This document shows positions 1 through 13,600 of a DNA stretch of 64,000 bases, in pieces; the first letter of the stretch is position 1; each line of letters starts with the position of its first letter. Below the pieces are notes generated by a model that ran no database searches, had not been told where the DNA came from, and was given only the letters and a program-made list of their open reading frames with translations. Source of the DNA: Talinum fruticosum. Lineage: Eukaryota > Streptophyta > Magnoliopsida > Caryophyllales > Talinaceae. Both the position numbers and the translations under genes were made by a program. The DNA is taken from the NCBI GenBank assembly GCA_021018815.1, contig JAITYX010000042.1, positions 5,074,001 to 5,138,000 of the forward strand, read 5' to 3'.

Positions 1-1058
1 AATATACATATTTTTTGATATTTTTATGTCTTTGTTGAACGATGACAAGTTATAGTGTAACTCGTTGAATTAGACATTTATTTGATTTGATAGAATCATA
101 CGAAATTCTATTATTGATTCACCCTTCAATCAAAACGAATAAGCTTCATATGATAGGATGCTACTATCTTCCACAACTTGATATCTCTAGATCTAAGGAA
201 AAAAAAAAATTGTACTAAAGAGAGAAGAAAAACTTACAGCAAGGCATGGAGACAAGAGCCACATCCAAAAGAAATAACCCTAACTCCCAATCAATTGAGA
301 GACAATTTATTAAAAAGATATATAAATCTACTAAACAATCTCCTAATAAACTAAATATAGTGTTAAAAATTGAAAAAAATGGGGTTTACCACTAACAGTT
401 ATGAGTTATCATTAATGGCTGCCTTCTAGTAGATGGAAGTGACTACAATTTTTTCCCTTTTCTGCGGGACAAATGTTTTTATTTGTTTAGTTGCTAGATA
501 ACTTATTTCAAAGTCAGGTACCGTCAATTTATGCAATAAATGTATGTTGGTGTAAAATGTTAAGCAATAACTTATGTGATAATATTGAATCCCTTTGTTA
601 TAGGGGCAAATCCCATCTCAAAGGGGAAAAGTCATACATGCAATGCAAATTGGTAGACCAAGGGATAGCTTTCCTCCCCTTTTGGGATGCCCTATTTAAA
701 TGAATTTATCACACAAATTCAAAACTTATAATTAAACCCAATTCCCCCAGAAAAGTCATAATAAAAGGGAAAAAGAAAAAAGAAGGGTTTAAAGTTATGG
801 GAGAATAGGACAAGGCATAGGAGCTGGAGAATATATGCTCTCTGAATCCTTAGGCCCAGTAAATTAAACGCTTAATTAGGGACCATGCTCCTCCTTTTGC
901 TTTTTATTATGTCTCCTATGTATTTATTTATTTATTTTGGTTTAAAACAGCCTTAACGAGCCGGTTAATATGAAAAGAAATGAGAGAATCGAATTTAAGG
1001 CTTACTGTATTCAAAGTCTCAATTTTGACCATTAAATTATAATCTCTCGAAATAGTAG
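1..1058. other. Intergenic spacer, no gene seen
   Basis: AT-rich sequence without an open frame that resembles a protein family. The longest frame here (491-703, plus) has ordinary AT-rich composition and no recognisable domain. No RNA gene or clear repeat was seen. Confidence 0.6.
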
Positions 1059-1492
1059 GCCATGCTTCGGTAAAATGAGATTGTTTGAGTAGCGGATAAC
1101 CTGTTTGTGTAGGTGATAGTTGTTTAGGTAGGCTGATAAGCTGTTAGATTTTAGTTGTTAGCGGATAAGTGTTCAATTGAGCGGTTGAATAAATGTGTTC
1201 GTTAAATTTAGCGGTTGAGCTAGCTTATTATTATAAATTGACGTAAAAGGATATAAATAAATTGTCAAATATAAATTAACGAAGGAATTTTTTTGTCAAA
1301 AAATATGAAACGCTACTTTCAAATATGAAAAGCTAATATTCTTAGTTTTTCGAAACACTACTTGAAACGCCAAAAGTTATTGCAAACGCTAGTTAAAACA
1401 CTACCTTACCGAACACTAATATTTAGTTGATTAGTGTTTTGACTTAGTCAAAACACTAAAAGGTACTCCAAACGCTGTTGCCGAACAGGACC
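1059..1492. mobile_element. MITE-like element (hAT-type ends, tentative)
   Basis: The ends resemble imperfect inverted repeats. The left end begins GGCCATGCTTCGGTAA. The right end, read on the other strand, begins GGTCCTGTTCGGCAAC. The interior has no coding capacity, repeats AAACGCT/AAACACT motifs several times, and holds a perfect 13-bp hairpin at 1431-1459. Ends of the 'TGCCGAACAGG' kind are familiar from plant hAT-like MITEs. No convincing 8-base target duplication was found, so the limits are approximate. Confidence 0.4.
1431..1459. repeat. Perfect 13-bp inverted repeat (hairpin)
   Basis: TTAGTGTTTTGAC is followed by a TTA loop and then its exact reverse complement. It lies inside the MITE-like element, so it is more likely a subterminal element structure than a terminator. 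Confidence 0.8.
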
Positions 1493-4400
1493 GTAGTGAT
1501 CCATCGTCCTTTCTCTTTTCCCTCTATTTTTAAACCATTTTTTAACATGGTAAGAAATACCAGCTAGAAATTGTAAAAATATTATTTTCTCTTTCTCAAA
1601 GACACTGTCAGATTACAATGTTAACAGAAGAATCTGACCCAAAAAAAAAAAAAAAAAGAAAACTCCATATGGTATGAATTTGAGATATTGAAGGGTTGGT
1701 GTGCTTTAATTATTGGACCTTTAAATAGCTAATAAACTAATATTCGGAGGTATTGGACGGAAACATACTCACATAGTTAATAAACTAATATTTGGAGGTA
1801 TGGGACAAGAATATACTAACAATTTTTTGGGACCTCAACAGCGTTCTCTTGCAGTTTTTTCTTAAATTTGTGGACACTAATATAAATTCAATTTTGGGAG
1901 CGTGTGATATTAGCAGTTTTTATTTTTATTCAGAGCATAAATTTAATTCTAAAAAATATTGAAAAAAACTAATTTTTTAGCATACAAAAATCAAAGAAAA
2001 AACTAATTTTAATTCAATGATAGTAGAATTAAATTTCGACATGCTCCTAAAATTTTAGATTCCCCAATGGCTCATGAGTACAAATTAACCATATATACTT
2101 ATCAATTGCAAAGTACAATTTACACATAGCAAACGACAAAACACATGGTGATTATACCAACAACAATACTTGATACGAGTCCTGCTTTAATAGTGTTTAA
2201 GAAATTCAAATATAAATAGTCTTATCTATATAAGCAAACTTATCGGCGAAGAAATTAAAATTAATAGTAAAAGAGCAACAAGGAAATATTTGGGGACGAA
2301 AAAGTGAATTATAGAGCAGAAAAACTTGCCTGGTGGTGGATAGCATTGCGTAGGGATGATAATGGGGATTGAAGGGGTAATTGATTTTCAACTTTGCCTT
2401 TTAGAGGCAAACAAATATCGATGTCATAGATTTGCTTTAATTTTGCAACTAAAATCGCACGCTCTATGTTTGCACTTAAACAATAATGTAGACCCCAAAA
2501 TTAAACCTTTAAGCCTACCCATTAAAGTTCTTTTTGGCCCTACTATTTTCCCCCTCAATCATGATTCTCTTCCACAACTATCTTCATAGGGTCCAATCAA
2601 ATCAAGTTTTTAGTTGAAATTATGTAACATAACTCAATTTACACTAATAAAATATTTCAAGAAAAGAAAAATATTAATGGTCTTTTTTTAAGGTCATTGT
2701 AAGGAGAGAAATAGTTCAGAAAGTATTCGTTATGTGCGGGGTTAGAATTCCCTAACCTCCCAATTCTACATGGAAGATGACTAATTCACCGCTCGTTTAA
2801 GAGTGTTTCCTTGATAACAACAAACTAACAAGCCTGCTCAACCTTAACTAGAGTCAAATTTGTCTCATTGTAAATTGATTCGGTTTATACGTATCTTATT
2901 GAAGGGAAAAAATAATTATTCAACACCCAATTTATATTAGAAGTCAATTAAAACATGCCCAACTTGCATTTAGATAACATTAAGCATTAAAATTTTAATT
3001 TGCAATACTTTAAAACACTTGGAAGCTAAAACAAGGCGTGTGAAATTCACCTTTTAATCGATGATATATTATAATTCAATGAACTAAATTTTGCGTCTAA
3101 ATGAATAAAAAAAAATTATTCTAATATATTAGTTCCTGTTGAAAATTAATATAAAAATAAAAAGAGTATTTAGTAAAATCACAAAATTTAGTCTATAAAG
3201 AGAGTAATTACTTAGGTAGAACTTTTTACAAGGATTTCCTAATTACTATCATTACCTAAATTACATGGCCTTATAAGTTATAGTTAACATTATCATTATG
3301 TAAAGAGGCTGTATAAAAAACTGCAATTATTGATCAGAATTTTATTAATCTTCTCAAAACCATTAAAACATCAACCCTAACAGATTCCGTCTCACAAAAA
3401 TTCATATGTGATACGGTCTCACCCAAAAATTTATGTTCTATTTTTTGAATAAAATTTACAGTTTTACAATATGTTTTGAAGTTGTCAAACTCTTGAATCT
3501 GGAAACCCAAACCTTTCTTATAAAAAGTTATAATTCTTCTATAGGACTATTCAGGATTCTACCAAAAAATCAAAACCCAGAAAAGTTTCAGAGCTTCTCT
3601 ACAAATAAAAGTTTCTTAGCAAACCAAACAAACATAGTAAATATCATATACAGATCAATTGTTGGGGTGGGGGGGTGAAGGGACATATCAGACCAGCTCA
3701 AACGAATATGACCTTGAGTCCTTAACATATGTAACATGATGACACTCTCTAGATCATTCTTGATCATCCTTTTTGGTTTACATGAGCCACAACGATAGTA
3801 CAATAGAATGGAAGGAGGAATCAAACTTGAAACTTAATGTACTGATAACCTCAGTCTTAATTACTACGCTAAAGCTTTATTTCATTGGTACTCTCTTGAT
3901 CATCTTTATCCATATATCACTTTTAACTGAGGAAAAAAAGGAAAACATAAGATCACTTTGGGAAAAAGAAAGGGATTCTTTTACAGACTCAAAGACAGAA
4001 AACATCATCCAAGGCATGCTCCATAAACTTTCAGACAAGAAGATATCCTGGCCTCAATGTGCCTAACAATGACAACCACGAAATCTATCCAAAATCCTAA
4101 TTTCGACTTCCTCATGGGTCGTAGTGAGTCATGACTTCAGTACCTGCAGGACTTTGTATCATCTTCACATCCTCGACATACAAAAAACAAGGCTATGTAG
4201 TGTAGATTGAGGATTCAGCGATCCACTTCTACCAACTTTTTCACGCTCAGAATCACCAAATATTTTCCAGACTTGTCAAGAACCTGTACTTTAAAAAATG
4301 CAAAAATACTCTAGACGTAATTGAGGGAAGAGAATAAAAGACGAAGAATACAACTAACTTTTTTCTAGGAAAGATAAAGACCCGATATACATACCTTTGC

Positions 4401-4865
4401 TAGGATTTTTCCATTTGCCTGATGATTTATAGAGATCAATGAATGTCCGGCCATTTTCCTACCCACAAAATTAACACAGTGCAGAAAACAGCATCCCTAA
4501 GCTGTTAGTCGTCTGTACATAATCAAATATCACGGTCACCTTGTAAGGAAGATGTATAGTTAGGTGAAATGCGAAAATTTATACTTTTTTTGCTAGTATT
4601 CAATATGACTACTATACAATCAACCTCACAAGAGATCTAGGCAGTACATGTTTATGCGCTCTGCCAATTTGCCCGAATTTCTCTCACTGGCTGTTAGGTA
4701 TCCAAAAATAGACCAGCAAATAGAATCTTAAGATTCTTAACGTATAACGAATAACATCTGGAGCTAGCAATAGTGTCTAGAGTTTCACAATTGTTGCTCC
4801 ACAAACAAGTGACAATGCAAACAAGAAGATCCTGTCTTATGAAAGCACATGAATGAAGTCCCACC
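1493..4865. other. Intergenic spacer plus 3' flank of the cyclin gene
   Basis: No family-like coding frame. It contains a 48-bp tandem duplication (1727-1822), an A-run near 1640, and from about 4865 downwards (minus direction) the probable 3' UTR of the cyclin-T gene. No clear poly(A) signal could be fixed. Confidence 0.5.
1727..1822. repeat. 48-bp imperfect tandem duplication
   Basis: A unit beginning AGCTAATAAACTAATATT recurs 48 bases later as AGTTAATAAACTAATATT, followed in both by a GGAGGTAT-type motif. Two copies only. Confidence 0.7.
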
Positions 4866-4923
4866 TCAGTCCTGAATCATCTTTCTTTTCTTCTCTGAAG
4901 TAGGATATTCTAGTTCTACCCCC
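4866..4923 (-). other. Probable out-of-frame C-terminal tail of the cyclin-T gene
   Basis: Just before the annotated stop the minus strand has a five-G run (C5 at 4919-4923 on plus). Adding one base opens a frame reading [18 protein letters not shown] to a TGA at 4868-4866. Plant T-type cyclins typically continue the IERELE motif with G(V/I)ELxx, so this looks like the true end of the protein. Either the gene carries a one-base deletion or the consensus does. Confidence 0.65.
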
Positions 4924-7900
4924 TCTCCAGCTCTCTCTCTATGAAGAGATCGCTGTCTATTTCACTTTCCGATATGGCCATTTCTTTATCTTTAGCACGT
5001 TTTACATGTCTTGCCCTCTCAAATACTCCTTTCAAACGATCAACATCAATCTTGCAGAGTGCATTATCTAGATGAGCAGTTCTGGAACTTGCATAAGCAC
5101 CCTCAAGGTCCACAACACCGCTGATTCCACTACAGCAATCACTTGATTGATACTCTGATGCTTCCCTCACCCGGAAACCATTGTTTTCAGTTGTATCATT
5201 CAAGCCAGACTGGTGCAATGAAGATTTCTGCGGTCTGCCTCTTGTTGGAGCAGACTCCTCCTTGGGACCAGAGCCAACTGTTAACTCGCTGAGGACACAA
5301 GATTGAGCACTCTGGCTTGTTGAAGTTTCAATCTTTGCAGTGGTCTTCATCATGTTGGGAGATGCCTGAGGCACCTTTTGCTTTTCATCATGCTTGAAAT
5401 AGCGAAGCATCTGCTGCGTCACCTCTGATAGAAAGGAGGGACAAAAGAAACACAATAACCACGGTTACGTGCAAACCCACATTGGAATTTGCGGTATCAA
5501 TGAAGAGAATGAATAATTAGATTAGGATCTAGGAAACATTAGGAATCCCCTTTTCAACTACTCATGGTTTCTATCTACAGTTAGATACAACTTCCTAATT
5601 GTTGAGAAATAAACCACAAACCTTCCAACTGCTTAGGTGACACATCAAATTGCAGCCACCAGGCCTTTCCCTCATTTGTTGGCAGTGTGAAATTGAGAAG
5701 CTTTGCAGCAACAGACAAGGAAGCAGCTGCAATATAATGGGGTTTATACTGCAAGCATATTGTCGTTCGAAGCCTATAAACCACATCCTCAAAGGAGTTA
5801 GATTCTTAGTGCAATAAAAAGTAATTAGAAGGGAAGCATACAGAAGTCCAACTTTAGATGTTGGTCAGTCCACACATTACCATTCATTGACAAGATTCCA
5901 AGCCACCTTCGCGACTTCATTGTTTGAGATCTTCAGCCTCTTTAAAGCATCAACAAGAGGCCTGAATGGGTGTTGGATGCATACATCAAAAGCAATTGTT
6001 ACCAATAGGAGGTGATCCGCATCTAATATAAGCTCTTTCTGCTTCTGGTAAACTTCCTAAAAAATGAAAGAAGAAAGTTGGATTTCTGCACAACCAGCAA
6101 AGCATACTTCTTGCCCAAATTGGGTTACGAAATGCACAAATACCCGCTGTCTGATTCTCTCTGAAGCAGAAGGATCCCATTTATAGATCATCTCATAAGC
6201 CACAATGGTAACATCTCTCAACGGGCGCAAGTTGTCTTCCACTTTGCAAGCGAGAAACATGCATGCAGTAGCAACTGTCTGCACTTTGTACATTATCAAC
6301 TTCATGAGAGCAGCTCATACATAAAACTACAAGAAACCTAAACTTTGTAACTTTAAAGTCTATATTGTGACTGACAATCATACAAATAACCCTTCCAGAC
6401 TTCCACAAATTGTCTGTTCATTTATGGATATGTAAAAGATAGCTCTATGCACATACAGAGTTTCACACAGTGGGATTTCACAAGATATGATCTTAATAAA
6501 ATGCATTATGTTGACAACCACTATTTTTCCTTGATTTGTTTTCAAAACCTTCCCAAGTACTTTTTCCTTCACAGATGATTTCACATGTGTCTACTGTCTA
6601 GTAAGCAGCCTTTGCCCTTTCTTAGGTAAGATGCCTCCGTTTTTGGATTGTATACAGCCTTACTGAAAGGACATTGAATTGGTACTAACATCTCATTCCT
6701 TGCACATCCAAGTCAAAATAAGAATGCTGTACATGTAAAAGAAACTGGAGACAGGCTGAGTACAACATAGGAGATGCTGGGGGGTTTTAATGTAGAAAAA
6801 CAAACCACATTTTTCAAAAAATTTCAAGGAAAGCAGAAACTCAGAAATTTGGTCCTGCACTATGCCTATCTCCAAGTTAGGGAACACGTCTTTTTAATCA
6901 ACTGTTTAAAAATTATTCTCCACCTTACAATTATCTTCCGCAAACAATTTTTCCTTATTTTTCTAGCATGAAGCTCTCTAGTCTTGTCTTTCAATCAAGA
7001 ACGAGAGAAGTATATATAAGCTTCTAATTGAAGACGAAACAAAATTTTGGGATCAAGTGAGATATGATAAGAATACACGCTGATTTTATTTGGGATGATG
7101 TAGAAAGCATCTGCTGTTGATAAGGATCTGCAAAGGTAGAATGGGAACAGTAATCCCCACTCCACTGTGATGCACCAACAATTCTGGAATCTGGTGGCTG
7201 AAATTCAGACAGTGGTTGCAACCCCCCAAATAAAGATAAAAAATTATAAAAAAGTTGAGAGTGACTCAAATGAAGGGACGGGAGGAATTGGACTGCGGTT
7301 GATAACAAGCATGTCTTCCGCAGCACAAACAGCTCAGTCAAACAATGCCAGAGGGTAACAACTGCAACCCATGGCTCTGATGCCAATTAGATATCAGCAA
7401 GCATTTGTGGAAGTTTGTGGTAGACAACTCACTTTAATGAATTGTCAAAGGAAGATTACACCAACACCAATAAGAATTGTCGTATGGTGGATCTGTCCAT
7501 TTTCAACTGGGACGAAAGAGCTATTATTTCAACAATGATTATGATGGACTATATCAAATGTCTCGCTACAATGTCCACCTATGTATAATGGACTAATTGG
7601 GCAATCAATTTTTCTAATCATGCGCCTAAGACAATATCCTTTTGGATCACAGTAGCAATTGAAAGGCCATTGTCTTTATCTGATTCTCCAATACACAGCA
7701 CCCAGCCTGTGTTGAAGCCTCATGAGAGGCACGACAGCAACAGATATAGAGACATTCAACAACCGTCGATGCTACAAATGCATGGGATGTGGGGTGTTGA
7801 TCCCCATACCTCTCGCATTCTAAACGAGCGCTCTTACCATATGAGCTACATCCCTTGACCTACAAAACATGCTACAGTTTCTCCCATATGCTTTTGGTAC

Positions 7901-9782
7901 AAGGAACATAAGATATATATAATAGATAGAAAATAGCTCAAGTTCCATGTTCCAAAGATTCATAGTGATCCATGTCTTTTGTTACCTTTATGTGCTTAAC
8001 ACCATCATTGTTACTGTCACATATGTGAGGAAGTACTAGAAGTTGGTCTAACTTGTGTCTTAAAATTCCCATTCAGTTTGTGCCCTAAATATGAGGGAGA
8101 AGTCTTTCAATATTGTAACCTGTTCCCGTGTGTCCCAGTACAAAATTGACACCTATGAGCACATCATGTAACCACAAGTCAGTCAAACTGACTTCGATAA
8201 ACCCGGTATACGCACGTCTTGTCTACATACAGTCCATAGCAAGACATATTCAATGTGAAATAGCACACATTATGAATTTATCGGAGATCAGTATGATTTT
8301 TGGCAGATACTTGAAGACCAAAATTTAAAAAGCATTGAACTTGCAGGCAAAAGAGGAAGAATTATAAGGTTACAATCAGTGTTTAACTACAAATGTATCA
8401 CAAAAATACAGAATATCTTTTCTTGCTGCAAATACTTAACTCTAGGAATCATGGACATAGAAACCATTCACACACAAATATCAGCTGTGGAGAGGAAGCA
8501 AAGTACAAAAGCATGCTGCAACTACTTTTTCCAGAAATAATTATGCTGTTCTTGTGGCTTTAAATTTTGACATTTGAAACAAATATATATCCAATAGCGA
8601 GGAAGGATCAAGTACACAGAAGCGATGAGAAACAGAGGAAGACAGCAACAGGAAGTAGAGATTTGATATACAAATACAAAGCCAAACCTTAAGCACAAAA
8701 AAGAAAGAAAAACAGTTCAGAGAATATTGACAGAATCCGATTCCAACAATGAAAATGCATTAAACAAAAAATATAGCTTCAATCAAATGCATGGCTAGGT
8801 TTGGAGCTTCCAAACCAGTACCTGTCCCTTAGCAATAAAAATAATGGAGGGAACCTACAACATAAAACACAATAAAAGCAAGAGGCAAATAAAAAATGCC
8901 AATGATGGAAGAGTTGCCAGGGGAACGTAGAGGCCATACATACTTATTACTCTGGGACATGCCGAAAAAAGAGAAAAAATCACACCGGAGCTACTAGAAC
9001 AAACCACAGAAAATTCTTCCAGGGTAGCTCCATCGTTATAACCAAAGAAAAACACCAAAACTTATTTATGGAAAAAAAAATAGTTCTCATTTGCATAAAA
9101 AGCAGAGAGCCAGTTTTTAACGTCATTAATGAGCACATTAAGTCATTGTTGCGAAGATTACCTGCCAGTCATTCTTCGCATGAGATTGACGCATATAAAA
9201 CCGATGGCAGAACATCATTGCAGTTGCTGTTGTCACTGGACTCCTGAAATATTAAACATCACTATTAGCTGAGAGCACTGGTGCATGATCACATGAATGC
9301 ATACTACATGAAGAGCTGGCAAGGACTGCTTTTAAGCTCATGTTCAGTCATCATACTAGGAACTAAAACTCAGTTCCTCATTGAAGTAACATGAGGGCGA
9401 TAGTAACTAATCCCAACTTTTCCATCAGCTCGGAGATGGGATACAAAAAGAAACATTCTCCGAAAGTTGAATTTCACTAAGAAACCTGTTGAGGTTTCAT
9501 CTGAAGAATATAATATTGTCATTAACAGCAGAAAAAGAAAAAGAGCAAGAGATGAGCTTACACTCGAAGCTTCATGCCAAAATCTTTGAGAAATGAACAG
9601 TATGACTTCCGCAATGATGATTCTCTCATACGATCAACTCCATCCTTCCTAGATGGTGAATGATTGTCTATTTCATCTTTGGTTAAGTACCAGGTGCGTG
9701 TACTATGCTGAAGAATAGCAGCAAGGTCTTTGCCAGCTGCATCATGGTCGTGATGAGAAGAATTCACTGCCATTCTTGACAT
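4916..9782 (-). CDS. Cyclin-T1-like protein (P-TEFb cyclin), six coding exons
   Basis: Cyclin T binds a CDK9/CDKC kinase in the nucleus, and the complex phosphorylates RNA polymerase II to promote elongation. Coding exons (minus): 9782-9562, 9243-9162, 6278-6144, 6056-5881, 5773-5622, 5424-4916. Summed lengths give one continuous frame of 424 aa, and each junction has GT-AG borders. The start is [10 protein letters not shown], downstream of a 5' UTR acceptor at 9875. WYLTKDEI (31-38) opens the first cyclin box, followed by [30 protein letters not shown] and [14 protein letters not shown]. The second box has [17 protein letters not shown] and [13 protein letters not shown]. The C-terminal tail is polar and ends IERELERG. 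The exon 2 acceptor is ambiguous by three bases (9243 or 9240). The stop at 4916 follows a C5/G5 run, and the next frame continues in family-like fashion (see 4866-4923). Confidence 0.9.
7373..7388 (-). other. Copia-type primer-binding-site-like sequence in cyclin intron
   Basis: The minus strand reads AATTGGCATCAGAGCC, one base from the TGGTATCAGAGC initiator-Met PBS core of plant Ty1/copia elements. No LTR pair or coding part could be recognised around it, so at most this is a retroelement fossil. Confidence 0.3.
7782..7855 (-). pseudogene. Decayed tRNA-Ala (AGC-derived) gene
   Basis: A 74-nt cloverleaf can be drawn: acceptor AGGGATG/CATCCCA with an A-A mismatch at the first pair, D arm GCTC/GAGC, anticodon arm CTCGT/GCGAG and T arm TGGGG/CCCCA. 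The body closely resembles plant tRNA-Ala(AGC). The loop TTAGAAT puts AGA (a serine anticodon) where TTAGCAT would give AGC. The T loop is ATCAACA, so the conserved TTCGA-type B box is lost. The D loop has an extra A. Several changes fit CpG decay. It lies in the 2.9-kb cyclin-T intron, in the same orientation as that gene, and is probably not functional. Confidence 0.75.
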
Positions 9783-10625
9783 GCTTGCCTTCTCACCACA
9801 TGAAAGCCTACGAAAATTGGCCCTGGCTTTACCAGTCAAGTGACTAGGAGGTCTCAAAAAGTGAAAATCGATTGCTGCACAATTAAAAAACATACCATTC
9901 AGACAAATATACAGCGCGTGCAGCAAGTAATTCTGAAATTCTAGCTACGCAATTACGCAGCTGAGTACTAGTAAAATTAACAATATAGTAACCATGCATA
10001 CTCACCTTTTCTCAATTTTATCTAGAACAGGAAAGAGATCCCACCAAGAGCACATATTTTGGTATGTCCTGCTTCATACCCTCCCCCTTCTCTCACAGCA
10101 CCAAAATCCCAAAACATACAAAAATTAAACCCTAACCCAAAATAAAGAGTAACCAAACCCCCTTCGCTGAACCCGCAATTTTCCCAAAGCCGAACTACGA
10201 CTAGACGCGATTACGCTTCGAGCTGACAAACGTCATACCAGATATCAACTCCACATATCGACGAACAAACACAACAAATCAAACAATGAACAAACCCTAG
10301 AAATTAATGCATCATTAATTAATTGCGAAATTTGAACACACAAATCGCAATTCCAAACCCTAAAACCCACTACCAATCTCCACGCCCCGACGCAAAACAA
10401 TCAAATGAATTTAGCAAGCAAAATAAAAACAACGGCAGATACAACATAAGAAAATAGGTATGTGCAGGGGAGAGAGACAGAGAGAGAACCTGGAGTTAGA
10501 GGATGCAGATGAGGAATTGAGCTGAATTCAGATACGAATCGCAAACTATCTCGAGAATTCGACTACGGAGAGAGAGAAGTGTATTCTTGGGAATGAGCGT
10601 ACCGGAGTTGACGAAGACTTGGCAC
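9783..10625 (-). other. 5' UTR exons, leader intron and promoter side of the cyclin-T gene
   Basis: Non-coding leader sequence joins the start codon up to an acceptor at 9875 (TGCAG). Further upstream a CTCCAG|GT donor near 10,491 ends a first leader exon that probably starts around 10,600. The intron between is unremarkable AT-rich sequence. No TATA box was assigned. Confidence 0.5.
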
Positions 10626-10659
10626 CCGCTATCGAACGTTGGAGGCTCAGGCCAGACTA

Positions 10660-13600
10660 AAGTTCTGTTTGGGAGTCACAGATCAGGTCGTCCACAAGTC
10701 GGTTAAAAAAGTTTTTTAAATCCAAAAAAATCAGGAGGTTTTTTTATCCAAAAAAAATCAGGAGGAAATGGACAAATTTTCAACTTGGTAGGAGCAAATA
10801 TGAAGGTCTATAGTATGTTGTGACAGTCACACTCGGTTTTATTTTTTTACCAATGAAAAATAAGAGATGTACTAATTGAAGAGACATGATTTGAAAAAGG
10901 AAGTTAGATAACTTGTAACCTTGAACTCGGTTATATCATTCTTATAAGATGTTTAATCAATGATAAAAAATTTTAATTATTATAAATAAATAAAAAGAAT
11001 TCGTTATATAAAAGCCTCTCTTTTTTATTAATTGAAATTTTGTGATTAAATCCAATGAGTTGCACTTTGTGTTAACACATTTTCATTTTCTTCCGTTAAT
11101 GTGATTTAGAATATCTTTGATGGCCTTCACTTTTACCATATTTGAAGATTTTAAGGATTAAAATAGGTGAAAACTTGCTTCTTTTATCTCCCTTTATTGT
11201 TTTAAGCTACTTATCCAATACCAATTAATACCATGGTAATATTCATATTGATTTTCTGCATAAAATCTTTTATAATATTTGAAAAAACTAGCAAAGCCAT
11301 CTAAATTTCAATATTGGGCAGTTTTTTTCTTTTACTGTAGCGACAAGTAGTTTAAATAAATATTCAAGATAATAAATTTGCTACAAAATTGGTGTAGAGA
11401 GCCGTAAGAGGTTATAAATTATAAGTTTAGCTTACTTAAAACAAAAAAGAATAAAGCCTAAAAGACTTTCCTTTATTAAGGCCACCTAATTCACACAAAC
11501 ATGCATGGTCAAGCTTAATTGACATTTTGTATCTTATCATTTTCATTCAACCCCCCAAGTTAAATAGCTCAAAAATAAAATATTATTGAATAGATCACTC
11601 TTTGACAAAATTACAAGTAACACATAAACATCGTATCTTATAAAGGTATAATAAATTTTTAAAATAATGATACAAAAATCATATGATAAAGTATGTTTCT
11701 CCACCAACAATTTATGCTCGATGTAAATTTACAAATATAGAACTAAGTATAAGCTTAACAAAGATAAATAGGCAATTACATGACATGTAATATATTAAAA
11801 GATGTATATCATGAATTATTTCTAAAATATAGAAGATTTTTGAATTTCATTATACAGACCACTAAAAAGAAACTCAAATCATCATATATCATATCATCAT
11901 ATATATCATATATCATATATATACTTAAAATTGAGTGTTTTGCTGTGGGTTAGACAATTGGTACATCATCATTGGTTCCTTTTGTTTTATCATTTTTTTA
12001 TATTATCAAAGCCTAACACCCGCTTTATTACTTATAAATTTTAATTATAAGTGAAATAAAGTCCATTTACTACTCTTGAATGACTATGATCATTAATTAT
12101 ACTTTATTACCTATAAATTTTAATTATAGTCATAATCAATATTATATTCTATTACATGTATTTTTTTTTAATGATTATTCTATTACTTCAACACTTACAA
12201 GATTAAATTTTTTTGAAAAAAATACTTAATAAAACTAATATTATTGTATATAATTAATTTGACTGTTACAAAATAAAACTATAATATAATATATCTATTA
12301 ATTTAAGTATTAAAACTTATATAAATTAAATAGATTATAATAATTACGATAATTATAATATAGTTATAATTTTTAAGAGAATGAACACTTAATATAAGAC
12401 CAAATAATTCCGAATCACTTCGGGACATTCAAACTCAAGGAGGATCATATACAGTTTTTACAAAAACATAATATATGCTTTCATAATGACAAGCTTCATG
12501 CGGTGAGAATCTCAATTTGTGAGACACAAAGGTTGACATTTAATATAATATATTTATTAATTTTAGTATTAAAACTTATATAAATTAAATAGATTATAAT
12601 AACTATGATAAATATAATATAGTTATAATTTAAATTTTTTAAATTTTTTAAACATTTTTTTATCACAAATTTTTCAACATTCAATTGTCTTTATTTTATT
12701 TCATATATTCATTTACATATAACAAACTAAAATCCATTATATATGAAATGAAAAACTATCATTGGTCTGTTCAAATTTTATTTTACTTTTTACAATTATG
12801 CAATTATTAATACACAACATTACAGTTTTGACTTATAATATTAGATGAGAGTAAGAATGCCAATTACAATTAAACTTTCAAAACCGTATTTCTTGTAGAA
12901 AAATTAATGGGATATTAATTGATTAATATTAGAAATTGATTATAAAATGGGAAAAAAATATACTCATATTAGGGTAATCCTTCTACTTCTCTTCTTTCTG
13001 TCTTTGTTTATTTTTTAAAAAAAAAACTATGTTGATTTTATTTGCATATTTTGTCTTGATTCAATCTATCGGTTATCGTCCCATCTTTCGATACAAAAAA
13101 TCTATCAACTATCGTTATTTCCATATTTTTGAGATTTTTTGCATACTATTAGGTACTTTTATTAGATTAGTGTAGTTTTCTACTAACTTTAACTTATCCT
13201 CTCCCTTATTATATATATGTCTTGATAATGTATATGATTTTATATTTATTAACGCCTCCTCTCTTTTTCTTTTTACTTATTTTAATTTAGGTTTATTATT
13301 CAATGGATGATGCAATTAGATTTTATTTAATGAAATTTAGTGTTGCTTAGTATTGATTTATTAGATTAGTATAGCTTTTGCTGACTTTTTTTATATCATT
13401 CTCTTTAAGAGTTATTTTTAATTTTTATTAGGCATTTAACACATATTAGTATAAATATTTTTTTGTTTTATTGGCTATTCAAAATCCACCTAAGGTAGAT
13501 GGCTATTTTCGATTTTTAGCAAAAAAAAAAAAAAGAAGTTAGCAATTAGTATGGGAAATTATGTTGATTATCTTTAACTTTTTTTGCTATTATGATGAAT

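Noticed and set aside
491..703. 70-codon plus frame MLDNLFQSQVPS
   Set aside because: AT-rich spacer composition, no family, no splice context.
4240..4460. Two-exon minus frame (MAGHSLISINHQ... joined to VLDKSGKYLVIL...)
   Set aside because: Splice words are acceptable, but the product would be about 42 aa without any family; it more likely belongs to the cyclin 3' flank.
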